From Phytoseiulus persimilis (taxonomy: Eukaryota > Arthropoda > Arachnida > Mesostigmata > Phytoseiidae): 64,000 nt of DNA. The position numbers and the translations under genes are program-made. The notes below the pieces were generated by a model, which was not told the origin of the DNA, made no database searches, and worked only from the letters and a program-made list of their open reading frames with translations. The stretch covers positions 49,410,745-49,474,744 of the forward strand of contig CM075102.1 of assembly GCA_037576195.1 (NCBI GenBank), given 5' to 3'. Positions 48,052 through 62,016 of the stretch are shown one piece after another (position 1 is the first letter of the stretch; each line of letters starts with the position of its first letter).

Positions 48052-51000
48052 ATAGATTCCAGTGTCTTATTGGACGACTACCCCGTAAGGACTCCGCGAA
48101 TCCGTAGCCGCCTTTGTTCAGGATCATGAGTACGAAGTGGTGAAACCTGAGTGGAAAGTCTCGGTCAGGTATCAGATAATTCGGCATGCTTAGCCAGGAT
48201 TCAGGGCGGTAGGGGCGTTCTGACATTTTCTGAAAAGACGGCACGCGGAAGAATATTCCTGCGTAGTTCTGAGTCGTCGAGAAGAGTTTCGCTAGTGGGA
48301 GTAACGAGTGAGTGATGAAGATGGTCGAAATCGGGCTCAACCCGTAGCGTCATTTGAGTTTCGTTCATCTCTGATATCGTCGGGTCGTCTTTGGGGATGA
48401 ATTGTTCCAGAGATGACTATGTGAACATCTTGAGGTTTACTTCGGGAAGAAAGCGATGAGATTGGCGATCCTCAGTGCGCTCAAAACTCCCGAACGATGT
48501 TTCCATGAAGTTGCGTTCTCGCGTATATCGGGTCGATCGTGCCAGCAATGCTCCATCTTACACAATCGAGGCGGAGATTTCCACCTGTTGGAATAATGGT
48601 TCCACGGATGCAACTCATGGATGCAAGAGTCGTGAGCCGCGATAAGCGTAGTGAACTAGAGTTGATGGGACCGGACGCTCCCGGCTCATTCCTTTACAAA
48701 ACTTCGAGACGTTTCTCGGTATAATCACAAACCTTACAGTCACAATGGTCGCTCGACTCGAAACTAGAATTCGGAAAAGTACTAAGGTTGAGGACGATTC
48801 GATCGATGTTCTATGAAAACGACCGTTTACCCGCATTCGTGTGTTTCCATGAGCAGTGGGATGACGATAACGTAAATTCGTAAACTCGTGGTTCCGTTCG
48901 TTGGCATTGAGATCCCTTGAAACTCGGTACTTTTCCGGAGTCTACTCGAAACATAACTCTATTGCTCGCCATTGAGCGTCGACCTGCATATTTAGCTGAG
49001 TCTCCATGGTTCAAGACACTCGCTTGGACCCACGAGTCGTTATCGCTCTAGGAAAGGAAAAACGCGTTTCACTTGACGACTCCTCACATAGGGATCACTG
49101 TACATCGCCGTGGCGTCGATCGTTGACGGAACAGACTGCAACGCCGCGGGGGACCAGTGAATGATGATTCGTCATGACTTGAATTCTCCGAGTACAGCAA
49201 TGGAGGAGCAGATCATGCGGGACCCTGGTATAGGAGTGACCTGTCGTTTGGGCAGATCGTGAATCGCGCGTGTTTCTGAGTCATGGAGATTCCTTTGAGT
49301 ATGTCAAGTTATCGTAGGTTTCCTTGTGTCACGAGAGGGTATCATGGGTGTTCTCGGTGGGTTGCAGCCCACGAGCCGGGTACTCGTGTCGGACTCCAGT
49401 CAACTAACAGTTTCAAGATCATTCTTGAGGCTAGCCAACAGACTCGGGTGGATGTCATTTCAACGACTTGAACTGCAATTTTGTAAAATCCTGTTTCAGA
49501 ATCACGTTCCTGGTTCTGTCGATCCTCCTTCTCATAATGAGATGAGTTGAACATTGAATGGCAACATGATATCCCGGCAGCTCTGCGATTTTAAAACCTG
49601 GAGGTCAACTGAGTGGGAGAACGAATCATCCGATGATATTATCGGAAGTGCTGATCATGTTGATGTGACTTCGTGATGTTTATCGTCGTTGGATTCCATC
49701 TAACATCGAGCTCTGTTTTTTTTCTCTGGATTTTCATGGTCGTGAGAATCAGCGGCAGAATGCGGGAAGCTTTTACAGTGCCCGCAGGTTTTGGATATTG
49801 GTTCATCGTCCGTTTGTCAGGTTTTCATGAGCAACCGAGAAAATTTCCGGTTTTCAGGCTCACAGATCGTGTGCTCAACTATGGCTCTGAGTGAATTTCC
49901 CCATAGATAATTTGGATTGTTTTCGGGCAACCGAGCGCGAAACGATTTCGGAATGGTAAGGGAGTGAGTGGAGAGCGGTTCTTCAACAGCCGGAATATCG
50001 GTGCTCGCTCTTCATCTGCGAAGCTGAGTATTGACTGTGTCAACGGAGTTTCACAATATCGCGAGGTGTACTTCGAGAGTTAAGGTGACGCCCTCTACCG
50101 GCCTCGTCGACGCGAAGCCTTCCGAGCCAGCTATCACACGCAGGGTACATTTCTGAGCGCCGCATTGCACCCTCGTGAAGAAAGTTCGTCTCAAAGATGC
50201 AAGTGAAACCCGCGAACAGCTCGTCGCTGAAATCCTTCGTCGATGAGGTCCGAAATTCGCATGTCAGACTCCTTGTCCGGTTCCAGGCAAGATGTCCGCC
50301 CGACAAATGTTCGTTTTTCGCGAGAAAATGTCCGGTCATATGGAAGCTCTGGTCATCATCCATCCATCTATCCGACTGTGTGTACCCTGCTCCCTCCAGC
50401 CTTGTTTGGTGATCAACTGAAAAGGTCTCACCTTCCGGGCTCTAGTGACGAGCATCTCTCCGCAAGAGAGCCCATCAAATGATATTTCTGTGTGCCCCAT
50501 GTTCTTCCTCGGTATATCGCTTGTGAGGGCTCCCATTGTTCTCACTGGGCGATATTCCGATAATCGACTTCGAGTATCGAGGGTCAGTGGTAGGCGATTA
50601 GAGATGCTAGAATCCTGGAGTTCCCGACCATTCATTCGGCGCCTATTTCGACGAACAGCACTCGAAAAGGTTGAGATTGAGACAGAATTTTCGAAGAATT
50701 CAGCTGCACTCAATAGCAGTTCTTCGGACCTCACCGCTATGCAACACATTAGAGCGGGGATGCAAAATACAATCTACATTAGCTGCTTAGCGCAGTTATA
50801 TGTGGACAGAATTGTAGCGGGCAAGTTCATCGACCATTGCAAGGTTCGTCTCGTTTCGAATCGAGAGATCTGGTCTGGAATCGGAGCTTCAGTGGAAGGT
50901 CGGGGCGGAGTTCTCTCCCTGGCTGGTAGCGCTTCCGAGCGACCCGCAAGGTAGCGTGATTAGATCCCTGCTCCTCTTGCTCTACTCAACTGACCCTGCG

Positions 51001-54000
51001 CTCGAATTTATTGGTAGCTTTTCCCATCGTGCGTTGGCAGACGATACCGAGATATTCGCCGATGTCTCCAAATAGAACCGAGCGATGGGCCGATACTCGG
51101 AAGCCCCGAACTGAAGTATTGCGCTCTATATTCTCTTCATCGTCGAATGCATCGATGAACAATGCTCGGCGACATCATCTCAGATAGGTTCTTTGTGAGA
51201 GACCCCATGTCCGCAGAGGAACTCGAACCGATGCCCTCGTCCAGGATTAGCAACAATAACTCGCAGTGGAGGAGAGCTGTGCTCAGATTCAGCGGATCCG
51301 ACTAGAGTTCTATTGCTGATGTCGGCATCGAGACCTGTTGGTGGAGAACATAAAGAAGACAATACCGACTTGTATTTCCCCGAGGCGCCGTAACGAAAAG
51401 TCACTTCCTCACAGGCGGACCTGCGCGGTGTACGTATGGATCCCTTGTGCTCGAGCGCAGCTATTCCCCATATTGCTGCGAGCCATGAAGGAGTTTGCTG
51501 CCTGCGGTGAGTCGATCTCAGTCCCGAACTTCTCCCTGGAAAAGACCGACTCGCCTGACGCGTACTTCGCCCGCGCTGAGGACTCGCATTCTTTTCGGAA
51601 AATTAGGGGTCAAGAAAAACACGTGGCAAAGTTTGGCTGAGAATTTTCAAGGAACGGTTTCTAGAGGGCGCTGCGCTCGGGCCCTCAGTTGTGGGGACTA
51701 GGGGCCCTCCGACAACTGCATCCTCCTCCTCAGATGCGGGCTGGCAAACCGAGGGAGCGCTAGACCTTCACGCCGTGCCACGCAGTTCGCCTACGTTCGA
51801 AAGTTTGTTTCATATTCTCGCCGGGAATTCGGCACCCGAATTCATCAGTGACGGAAAGTTGAGGTTCATTCTGTAGACGTCGGCTTCGACCCAACTCCGC
51901 TTAGGTCATCGAGCTTAGGTTCTCGGACCCGCGCGCAAACCCGGCTTCTTTCTCTCACGTCGCCTCACACGTTGACCACGCGAGCAGGAGCAGCAGCAAT
52001 AACCAAGAAGCACGCAGCAAGCACACCCTCCGCGGCCGCGCGGCTCAACCAGTTTTACAAGAGTGCCTACAGCCTACTGTTCACGCAGCTTGAACGGCGG
52101 TGGTCGGGAATTCGTTCCGGGGTGAGTGAGTTCGCGGGGAAGCTCAGGTGACTGGGAGGGAAAAACGACCGCTGGATTCCGCTGTAAAATCGTTGCCTAT
52201 AGTGCGCCGAAGGAGCAAACTACGTAGTGTTCTAACGCCAAGATGTGAACGACAAGCGCACGCCTCTAACAAATCATCGTTCCAAAAGCCGAAAGTAGTG
52301 ATCGTCGCTTTCGCCACCGCATTTGAGGAATACCGTGGAGTGAGCTCCACATTCGAGGACCACGAGCTGCTGCTCTGTTCGTGAACGTGTTCGAGAGAAA
52401 GAAAAGGAGAAGCTTACGCCCAACTGCAGCCTTTTCCGAACATGTCGAAGGCTTCGTTCTGAGTTTCAAGTGTCGAATGATGCCATGAGATGAATTTGTG
52501 CCCGAGAATTGAGAGAACTACACGCGAATAATGAAGACGAATACGACAGCAATGTCTAACATTGAGAAAAACGAGTGCTTGCCTGTGGAGGACGACGGGC
52601 CCTGCTTTGATATCTTCTTCATCCTCATAACGTTCAACAAATAAAGTGAAACTGGTTGTAGTGCTTCAGTTCCGAGGAACTCAGTGTGCCGAGTCAACGC
52701 AGACACAGGCGAGGAGCGAGCGTAGAGCAGAGAATAGGCCGTCGCCTAGTTTATGACCGGTAAGTTATTCCCTGGAGAGATGAAGCTCCGTTCGGCAGGA
52801 CGGAGGAGAAGGAATTTTCCCGCAGAACGCTCCTAGTACGACGAAGCCCCGAATTCTCCCGTCAGTGATCCACCGCGAGAAAAGCGAATCGGGTGGAATG
52901 CTGTATGTCACCTGAGAGCCGTCCTTGAACTTCCTTGGGCGGATGCGTGTTTCCCACTCGAGCGGTGAAGTCTCTCTCGAAGTCTGCATCGAAAATTCTA
53001 GAAAGCTCGTCATCTACCACCCTATCGCGTCGCAGGGCAACATTTACGAGCTCCCGAAGCTCACTCCTCAGACCTGTATTCATTTCCCTTCCTGTGACCA
53101 TCGCGGGTATTTCTTGCATTTTTCGATGAGTCTTTCGCATTCCGCCGTTAACTTGTGTCAGTGTTTGTGGGACCGGTCCTCCGACTGCGGTTCGAGCTGA
53201 TGGATCCTTCGTGGAAGAGCGGGGGCTGTCCTACTCGACGAGCGCGCAAGGCTCGCAAGAAGGTCCAAGAAGGTTCTTTCGGAGACACCGAGGAACTCGT
53301 TTGATTCTTCGGCGGAATCTTCGAGACGGCAACCTGCTATCGCCGCCTCGTCGGCAGGAAAGGATTTTCTCTCTCTCTCCCGAAAAACGCCCAATATCAA
53401 GTGCAACAACATTCGAGCATTTCCGTTCTCGCCACAAATGTGGAATGCGAGAGCTTTGAGTCTTCTTCAACGTATTTGCTGCTGTCAACGGGAACTCCTT
53501 CTGAGAGGGAGATCGGCAAGCGGATTTCCGCGGCACTGGCTGAACGGATGGAATGAGGGACGACGGCTTGATTAAGACGTGCTTAGGGTTGGATTACCGA
53601 ACTAACTCGAACCGTGAGCTGGTGCTTTTGAATGACTCCGATTGACCGAGCATCTTCTCCAACCGCCGTGCACTTTCGAAGAACAAACTCCTCCGTGCAA
53701 ACAACCAGCGCGAGATCCCTCGGACCAGCCGGACTCTTGTTTTTTCCGAGTCTTCCAAGTTCCATCGACCTCACCCCGACGGCCTTCGATGCGGATCCGG
53801 CGGATGCTCATCGCGAGAAATTCGGCTCTTCCCTCCCACCTCGTTCCGAGTCGAAACCCTCGTCTTCTCCATCTGACCTTGGCTCTGGTGCGGTTGGGAT
53901 AACAACTCTCACCACGCGCTGACTCCGGAGGAATCGATCGTGGTCATCGACGGGACTTTTTCGCGCTGACACCGGAGAGATCCCTGGACGTCGTGGAGCA

Positions 54001-55367
54001 CTCGTCGGAGTTCGCTCCAATCGTTGACCGTTGAAGTCGGCAGAGCGATCGCTCACGGTCGGTGAAACCGCAGCGAGGCCGTCGGAAACTCAACAGACAT
54101 TCCTTGAGCGAGCGTTCGTCCGGAGCCTTCCGAGCTTCGATCCCCGCGAACCGACAGTACGCTTTGACGAGTCTCCGGAACCGAGCTTTTGGGTAGATGG
54201 TCGGGTGAGCAAAGATAAATAGCTGTTTTATTTAAATTTGCCCGCGATGGTATCAATGGGGGATTTGGACGAGAGTCCGCTGGCTGTGATACTTCTAGTG
54301 CAGCTACCTCGCCAGCCGGCACTGCAGCTCCTCGTAAGCCAGGGGGAAGGGAGTCGACCGAGCCGCGATGATCCTCCCCCGCGCGCGTTCACAACGCGAT
54401 AAGAAGTGGCTGGCATTCGATCGGGGCCGGAAAGGAAAGATATGGTCCAGCCTCACGTCGAGCCTGGAATCGCGTTTGAATTTAGCTGGAAGTCCTCCTC
54501 TCACACCTCGCGCGTCGATTATCGAGACGGCTCGTTCAGTTCCCTCTCCGCCCCCGACGTTGTTGTCGTAGCCCCCGTTGCTCCGGATCGTTCACTCGTT
54601 ATCAGCACTGACCTTCCTCGATTACGACGTGTTCGATGAACATCAATCCAACATTTTATCTGATCAAGAGGGGTTCGCCGGCTCGAAAGAATAGAATTAG
54701 AGGCGGAGAGGAGAAGAGAACGGAACGGAGCGCCGAACTCGTGACCTCCTAACCGAAGAACTTCATCTAGCTTCGATAGGGCGGATACTCTGAGCTGTTT
54801 TCAGAGAAAATTCCGAATTCAGAGTGAACCCCTGGAAGGAGGGCGTCTCGTCTTGACGCGTCCGTCCCATTGAGGATTCCCAGTTGCTTCGTTGCCGTCC
54901 AGGGCCTCGTTGATCTCCCGAAACCGAGTGGGTCTGAAGGCGTATCCGCTCTCGGCAGCTGGGGGACCGGCGGTCGCAACGCGAGTCAGCACCGATGAGA
55001 GCTGCCGCGAAAGGGCTGAAAACTCACACCGAGCATCATTTCCTGAAGGGAGAGAGGGGGCGGGGAACACCGAGTCAAATATGGAGCCGTGACGTGCTCA
55101 CGGGGAACTTTATGGGCAGGATATTGGGAAAATCATAGATTTTTCTCGTCGACGTCCACGGAACGAATTTCGTCAAGCCTCTGTTCCCACGAACTTGGCT
55201 CGCAGGACGTCGATGGGAGGAAGCGATGAGCAGAAACACAACGAAGGACTCAAACAAACCTTCGAAGACCAAATCTTGGCAGAATAACGCCTCTCATCTC
55301 CTCTATAATTGATCGAGCGGATCGCTGCGCGCGTGGTCCTCTCCTCTTTGGGTGATACTGCACGGGC

Positions 55368-55389
55368 GGGGGGGGGGGGGGGGGGGGGG
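55368..55389 (+). repeat. Poly-G run (22 nt)
   Basis: An uninterrupted run of 22 G. Its length may vary or be an assembly estimate. Confidence 0.9.
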
Positions 55390-58300
55390 AAGTTAGCGGG
55401 TGAACGTGACTCTCCCTCGGAGCTTCAAATTGAAAACTGCGCGGGTGGGAAAGTTCCCGATCCCGGGCCGGCAGGGGCGCTCGCACTGAGTGCAAAAGTG
55501 TGTTTAGTTTAAGAGGCGCTGACCTAAGAGCAAAACTTGGCAGGTTCTCGTCGTTGGCTTGCTCGCCCGCACCAGAATCCCATTCCGTCGCTGTTTTCGA
55601 GGTCGTCCTCGCCGGTTGGTCTACGTTGCCGATTTTCAAACAAAGCCGCCAGCTCAGTGTGACGACAATTCAAGCTCCATTAGACATGAGTCGGCGATAA
55701 AGGCGGCCGTTTCGAACGGAGCCAGCCAGGCCGCTTTCGGAGATAAAGTCAGCGAGTAAAATTCAGAGCAGAACGAGCTCGCGACTCGGTCGGTCGCAGA
55801 GAAGTTTCGCCCGGACCCGCGCCGAGCGATCATGACGAACTCACGAAAGCTCACTGGTGGTGTTTACTCGCATCTCAATCGGAAGTCGCGCGCCTAATTC
55901 GAGGCTGATCTGCATCATGAATCACAGCTCAAAGAGATGTCTCTCGCCGGAGTAACTGCTATGCGTTCCGCCGTTGCGGAGAGGCACGATCATCTGTAAC
56001 AGGGCTCGATAAGAACTCGGTGCTGGGTGGTGAGCAGGGTCCTCGACTGAGAACGAAAGGACCGCTGATGAGCACACACGATGATGGACGTTGAATTGGT
56101 TAGCAAGCCACACACTACAGATGACGAGCTACATGAATAAGAAACAGCCGTATGGAAGACACCCGTTCAGCTGGTAAAGGAGTCAGTCTAAATTCAATTA
56201 AGTTTCGCCTCCACAATAACTCTTATGACCACGATGATGATGGACCTCGAGTCTTCGCTAATCGTGCCCGAACTTGTCTCTTGGCACGATTCCCCACAAT
56301 CTGGCCGTTTTACCTCCGTCACCACGTCGACGAGCTGCAACCCTCCATGATCTTTGAAACGGGAAGAGGGTCCGCTCCTCGGCCCTCGGACTCGGACACA
56401 GCATTCGTTTCGCAGGAAATGGGTTCGGGATGTACTGAGTTTGCATCGCCGCATGCCGTCAGCTCTCCCTTCTCGGAGGAAGTTTCGAGTAAACACGAAC
56501 TTCATTGCTCCGTGAGCGTGGATCGGGCTTCACACCTTACGAGAAGCCTAATTCGAAATTAACGACTTGGCGATCTCCGTCCGAGAACGCGCGGGAACTC
56601 CGCCTCTATGGCCAACACCTGTTTTGGCAAAAATGTCTTATAGAGCCCTGGGGCTTGTACTTGGGTGTTTTCTTCCCTCCGCGAGTCATCATGCTCTCGA
56701 CAAAAGGAGGAACGACGCGGCTGTTACCACGAAAGTTCAAGGGTGTCAAACAAATTTCCGACGGAAGCTGGCAGTACTCAGAAGCTGTCGCTTTTGCTCA
56801 TGTTTTTCCCGGCTGCTCATAAAGCAAAAGTTCAATTCAATTTGTCATTCGTACTATGAATAAAAGAGCAGAGGAAGGCGCATTGTCGTCGCCTGTCGCC
56901 TCGTCGGATGCTGATAGCCTACTCCGCGAGATGCTCGGTTCACTGAATCAGTGGAGGAAGTTAAAAAACGTCCGAGTTCGACCCCGAGGCCGCGCCGTAC
57001 ATTGAGGCTTGCAGCTGGCACGCCATAGTCTACCAATCAGTGATCTCGAGCATAGCTCTGTTCTTCTCTGGCTCTTCTGCAGCGCGGAGGCACAACACTT
57101 GGACTTCGATCGAATCGGGGGTATCAGTTACGTTCTAACAAGTCGTGCGCGCAGCATCATTTTCGCGTCATTCTAGAAACAATGAGCCATTGTTGGAGAC
57201 TCGGCAAACTTCGATTATCTGATTCGTTTGAAGCACCGCGACTATGAGACCGTCGCGTGCCTCTGTCGAAAAGTGGCAAAACGTCTCCGCGCCGCATCCG
57301 CTGGCTCAAAGCCCTTATTGGTCGCGACGGATCAGTATAAAGGGTCTTTATGAGAACTTCTTATCCGGCTTATAAGGTGCTAAGACGCTTCCAGGGGGGA
57401 TTCACTTTACGGCCATTATCAAACGGAGGGGCGTTTTTTTTTCTCTTCCCTCTCCAGTAAGCCAGCCCTCTCCGTTGACTGAGTTCTTGAGAGCGAATTT
57501 CCCGACTGGATCCTTCTCCCCACCGTCTCAGCTCTCGACCGCGCGCTGGCTTCTTCAGCCACTGTTCGGCGTAATTTGAAAAATATTACCTCAGAATGCC
57601 TCGAATTGCGTCTGTCGAAACGACTCTGTTCGTCTCGGAGAAGACTCCATCCGAAGACTTATTCCGCTCCGTCCGGGCCTGAGCGCGTGACGAACGACAG
57701 AAAAATTGAGTCCCCCCCCCCTCCGCCCGCTCACCCCTAGACTTTGCATCTCCATGAGTTGGTGATTGTTTTTTAAACTGATGTCTTATTAACGGCCACT
57801 GCCATAATGCGGCTCGTTCGATCTGTCGAGGCTATCCGGTTGGAGCCGCTTTCTAAGATGATGTGAACTCTGGATCGGAACACTGTGCCTCTCGATTGTG
57901 AATCGAGATTTCGGTGGTGTTATGAAACGTCGAATCCGTAATGCGGCTTACGGGGATCGCTTCCGCGCTCACCGTGGCCGATCTGTGGCGAAATAGAAGC
58001 AACGGGAAGGGATTGGAGGACGCGAGAAGGGCAGCAGGAAGATTATTATTCATGGGAAAAAATGAGCCGAGAAATACACGATTGAGGAACATGGGCCCCA
58101 GAAGCGAGTCGCTCCGCGTTAATTAGCAATCATTGATGGGAACGGCTAGTGCTCCTTCGTGCTCATCGGGACAACCCTTCGCGTTTTTTGCTCATTCCTT
58201 CCCCTGGACAAGGCAGCTCCGCGATTACCTCGTCGCGTCGAGGTGTCGCCCCCGCGCTGTCGTGTTCGCTCATCGGATGTGTCGATCCGTCTGCTTCAGA

Positions 58301-61300
58301 TCCAGAACTGGTAGCCAGTGCAGCAGGTTCTCGCAGCTCCTTTGTCTCGGAACGATAGTGGTAAGACTCACCCTATCGGTCGGTGCCGCTGTTTCCGTCT
58401 CTTTCACCTTCCTACCCGGGCTCGGATGATGGTTGCGGGTGGGTTGGCGGCGACAGCCATCCTGCCGCACGGGCTGACCGACTTCCCGCGTAGATGGGAC
58501 GTTACTAGAAACTGCTGTGCTACTAAAAGTGCGGACGTCGGCACTCGGAAGTCAATTAAGAGCAAGACCGGCAGGAAGGCGGGCGGGCGACCAGCCAGCC
58601 ACCCAGCATTGGCCAGCTCACCTCGAGCCGTGATCGCTCCGCAAATGACTACGACGCGACGTGGAGGAACTGTGCATTCAAACCCCCCGTTCGGTGAGCG
58701 GGCGACTCGGAGCTCAGATCAACTCGTAGTCGCTTCGAGATCATCTGACGCCTTCGTTCAACGATCTACGTTGGTCTGCGGTCGAGGCGGCTCCAGGAGT
58801 GTGAAACCAAGATCGTCGCCCGTCGAGCATTCGGTTACCAGTGTTGACTCGCATTGCTGATCGATCGGCCGGTCAGTGAGCAGCGCGACCGCGGAGCCAC
58901 TCTCCTCTGAAGATTCCGAACGAATGAGAACGAGCACGCCTCGTGGATCAGGCGACCAAATTACTTCTCGAGGAACTAAAGCTCCACAAGCAATAGAATC
59001 CCTTAGCTATCTAGCCGTCGTCTTTCGGTTGCTCTGTCAGCCAGCTATAAACGGAATATAAAATTCTAATATCCTCCCCCAACAGAGTAGAACAAATAAC
59101 ATCATTGTCTCTAACATAGATTCAGAGCGAACCCGGCCACGAGCGTCGCAGATCGAGGAACGGTTCCTAAACCGGTCAGGCCGTACTTTTCGCTTTCTCT
59201 GTTCGTTCTCCTACGCCGACCGCGGGAAGCCCTTGATCGAAACTCGAGGATCATCTTCTATGCGTTCGTGGTTCCCCGCCCCCAGGAAAATGTGGCCCGG
59301 CTGAGTCCTTTCCGTAATCGTTAGGGCCATCGCTGTCATCTAACGAACATTAGATGTAATTCTGCAGACGCGAGATCTTCCGTTCGTTCTTTCGGCTCAG
59401 CGTCGAGTTCGCCCTCGATCGCACGGAGGGTCGTGCACCGGGATGAGGTGGTCACAAACGATTTCCATTCCTTCCTCTGAGCTCTGGGCGAGTTTTCTCT
59501 TCGCGTCTTGAAATGTACTTCGAGAATCCCATCGGAGCGTCTAGAGTGTTCTGGAGCCAGGCTCCTCCGTCAAGCGACTCTCGACGGCGACGAGAGCTCC
59601 CTCAAGAGCACGCATCGCTTCGGAACCGTTAGATTTTTCAAACGCGGATCGACCACGGAGTTCATCGAGCGTGAAGGGATGAGATCCTCCATTATTCTAG
59701 GAGAGCGAGAATCGAGCGCAGCGAAAGGTCGACGCATCGTCCGAATGAAAATGTTTCCTCAACTCGCTCATTTTCGTCCCGTTCGACGCCGTATATGAGC
59801 TCCACGAGCGAGCGAGCCAAGAACGAGCTATGTGTCGTTGTGTGACGACTCTAAATCAATGGATGTGGCTTCAGTGAGGAAGACGACGGGGGAGGGGAGA
59901 GGAGAATCACTGTCGACAAACGCGGAGTTGGAGGGGAAACGAGGAAAAAAATGATATTTGGAAAGATGCTCGTAGCGGCGACCATTTGTCTTGCTTTTAG
60001 TGATTGTCTTGCGCAAGCTAGCTCCTCGCAGAAAGCGGACTGGGTGCCTCTCTCTCCTCTTCTTGTTGGCTCCCGAGGTGGACAGTGCGAACGGATCGGC
60101 CGCGTCACGAGACACGCCCGGGAAAGTTCGGTCCTGGGGAGAACGTTTTGATGCGAAAGGTTGGAGGCGCCCGTCTGTGCGATTACCCCACAGCTTCCCC
60201 CACCCCAGCCGCTCGCACCAGTGAGCGCTGAGCGTCGTCATTTGATAAACCGTTTGGAAGTCCGAATCGGGTTAATTGCGTGTCATTGGGAAGTTGCAAT
60301 CGTCTGTCTGGCGCTGTGTGCGGATGATCAAGCGGGAAAAAATCGTTCGGCGAGCGCTTTGAAAGACGCAACTCAATGATCTGTCTGACCTGACGCTGTT
60401 TGTTTGAACGGCTCTCCAGGAAAGTTGTGCAAGCTGGGGCGGAGGAGCTTAGGTGTACAAGCGCTGGGGCCCAACGGCGGCGGCGGCGGAATTCAGCAGC
60501 CGGTGATATGGAGGAAGCGAATGCATGCGCGCATTAAGTTATGGCCGGGACGTTTGTCAAAGTCGTCCGAGTGCCGCTAGTGGACCCCGAGATGCCAAGA
60601 ACATGCCTCCGAGCTCGTTCGAAGGTACCCAGCTAGACTGCCGCCGCCAGTAGGCCCATCCGTGAGGCGAGCGAGCCAGGGAAGGGATTGAACGGGAGGA
60701 GAAGACGAATCGACGCCGGTTCACACGATTCATCCGGACGCCTGTGGTCGCTACGGGCGGCGACCATAACTTTACCTTGCGAAAATCTAGCGAACAGAGA
60801 TCCCTGACCTGTCTGGATGAAAACCGAATGATCATTAGCGAGACTGCTGCGACGCGATAACAGCCGACGGGGTTCGTTGCGGCGTCGTCGCCGGAAAGGT
60901 TATTAGACCGAGGAGAGGAATTTTCGCTCTGAGTCAACGGGATCTCTGCATCCGCACGCGTCGAGGAGCTCCACTATTGAGGAATTTGGTCCGTAGACGA
61001 CTTGGAATACAATTGAGGGCTTCGCCGATACTTGCTCCGTCTGAAATATCTGTAACATTCAGTTTTCACTCGGGTATGCTCTCCAGCCCTCGCTGGGCTC
61101 CTCAGCTCAGACTCCTTTAACGGCAGCTGCCGAGCTCAAGGGCTCGTAGACGAGAGTTGCTATTTATGTTGTCGTTCACAGCGTTCCTCGAAGGCCGACT
61201 CCGCTCCCACATCCTTCAACCGAGTTGAGTTCGGCCTAGTCGAACAGTCTCGCAGACGACGAGGAGAAGATTGAAGTCAGATTGAGGAGATCGTCGGGTA

Positions 61301-61675
61301 CAGCCCCTCGCCGAGCCGATTCAGCGATCCACCGTTCCGTCCACGCGCTGGCCCACCAACCAGCCACGAAACTAACTCGCCCACTCACACAAGCAGTGCA
61401 ACACCAGCAGCATTCACACTGGATGGCGTACGAGCGCACGCACGCAGGGTAGATACGGAGAAAAGCACCGCTCGAATCGGAAATCAAAACACGTTCCGAG
61501 CGGAAATGTGAAATTCGCTGTCTTCGCGCAGTCGATTCCCTTTGAGGATTACCGCGAGCAGGGAGGTCCTGCCACAGTTCGATTAGGAACGGAGGAGGGC
61601 GAAGAGGAAGAACAGCAGAAATGAAGAGTCGGCTCGATCGATCCGAGAGCTCTATAATGATTCATCACTCTCGGA

Positions 61676-61714
61676 AGACGCTCTCTCTCTATCTATCTAT
61701 CGATTGATTGATTG
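61676..61714. repeat. CT / CTAT / GATT microsatellite
   Basis: A compound simple repeat: (CT)n, then (CTAT)n, then (GATT)n. Confidence 0.85.
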
Positions 61715-61992
61715 GTCCATGTGGTGCTCTGACTCCTGCTGCTCCCAGCCATCATGGCATGAGCGTCGAGCTCCGAGGAAACAACTTCTTGATCTGACTG
61801 CCACATACTTGTCTCCTAGCGGAATTCTGTGTGAAAAATATGGCGTCCGAACGAATGGCTCCACAAGCGCATAATCTGCTTCGGTGTGAGATCAACGGGA
61901 AGAGAACGACTGCAGCAAACGTCTGATCGCACTTGAGGGGATGAGAGCGGGGGTTCAGCGAGAGAAAGCTCATTCCGCTTCCAACTCCTGCA

Positions 61993-62016
61993 CCCCCGCC
62001 CCCACCCCAAACCCCC
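61993..62016 (-). repeat. G-quadruplex-type motif (four G runs on the minus strand)
   Basis: On the plus strand, four C runs of 5, 5, 4 and 5 bases are separated by G, A and AAA. The minus strand therefore carries four G runs with loops of 1-3 bases, which fits the usual quadruplex rule. No gene is assigned beside it. Confidence 0.7.
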
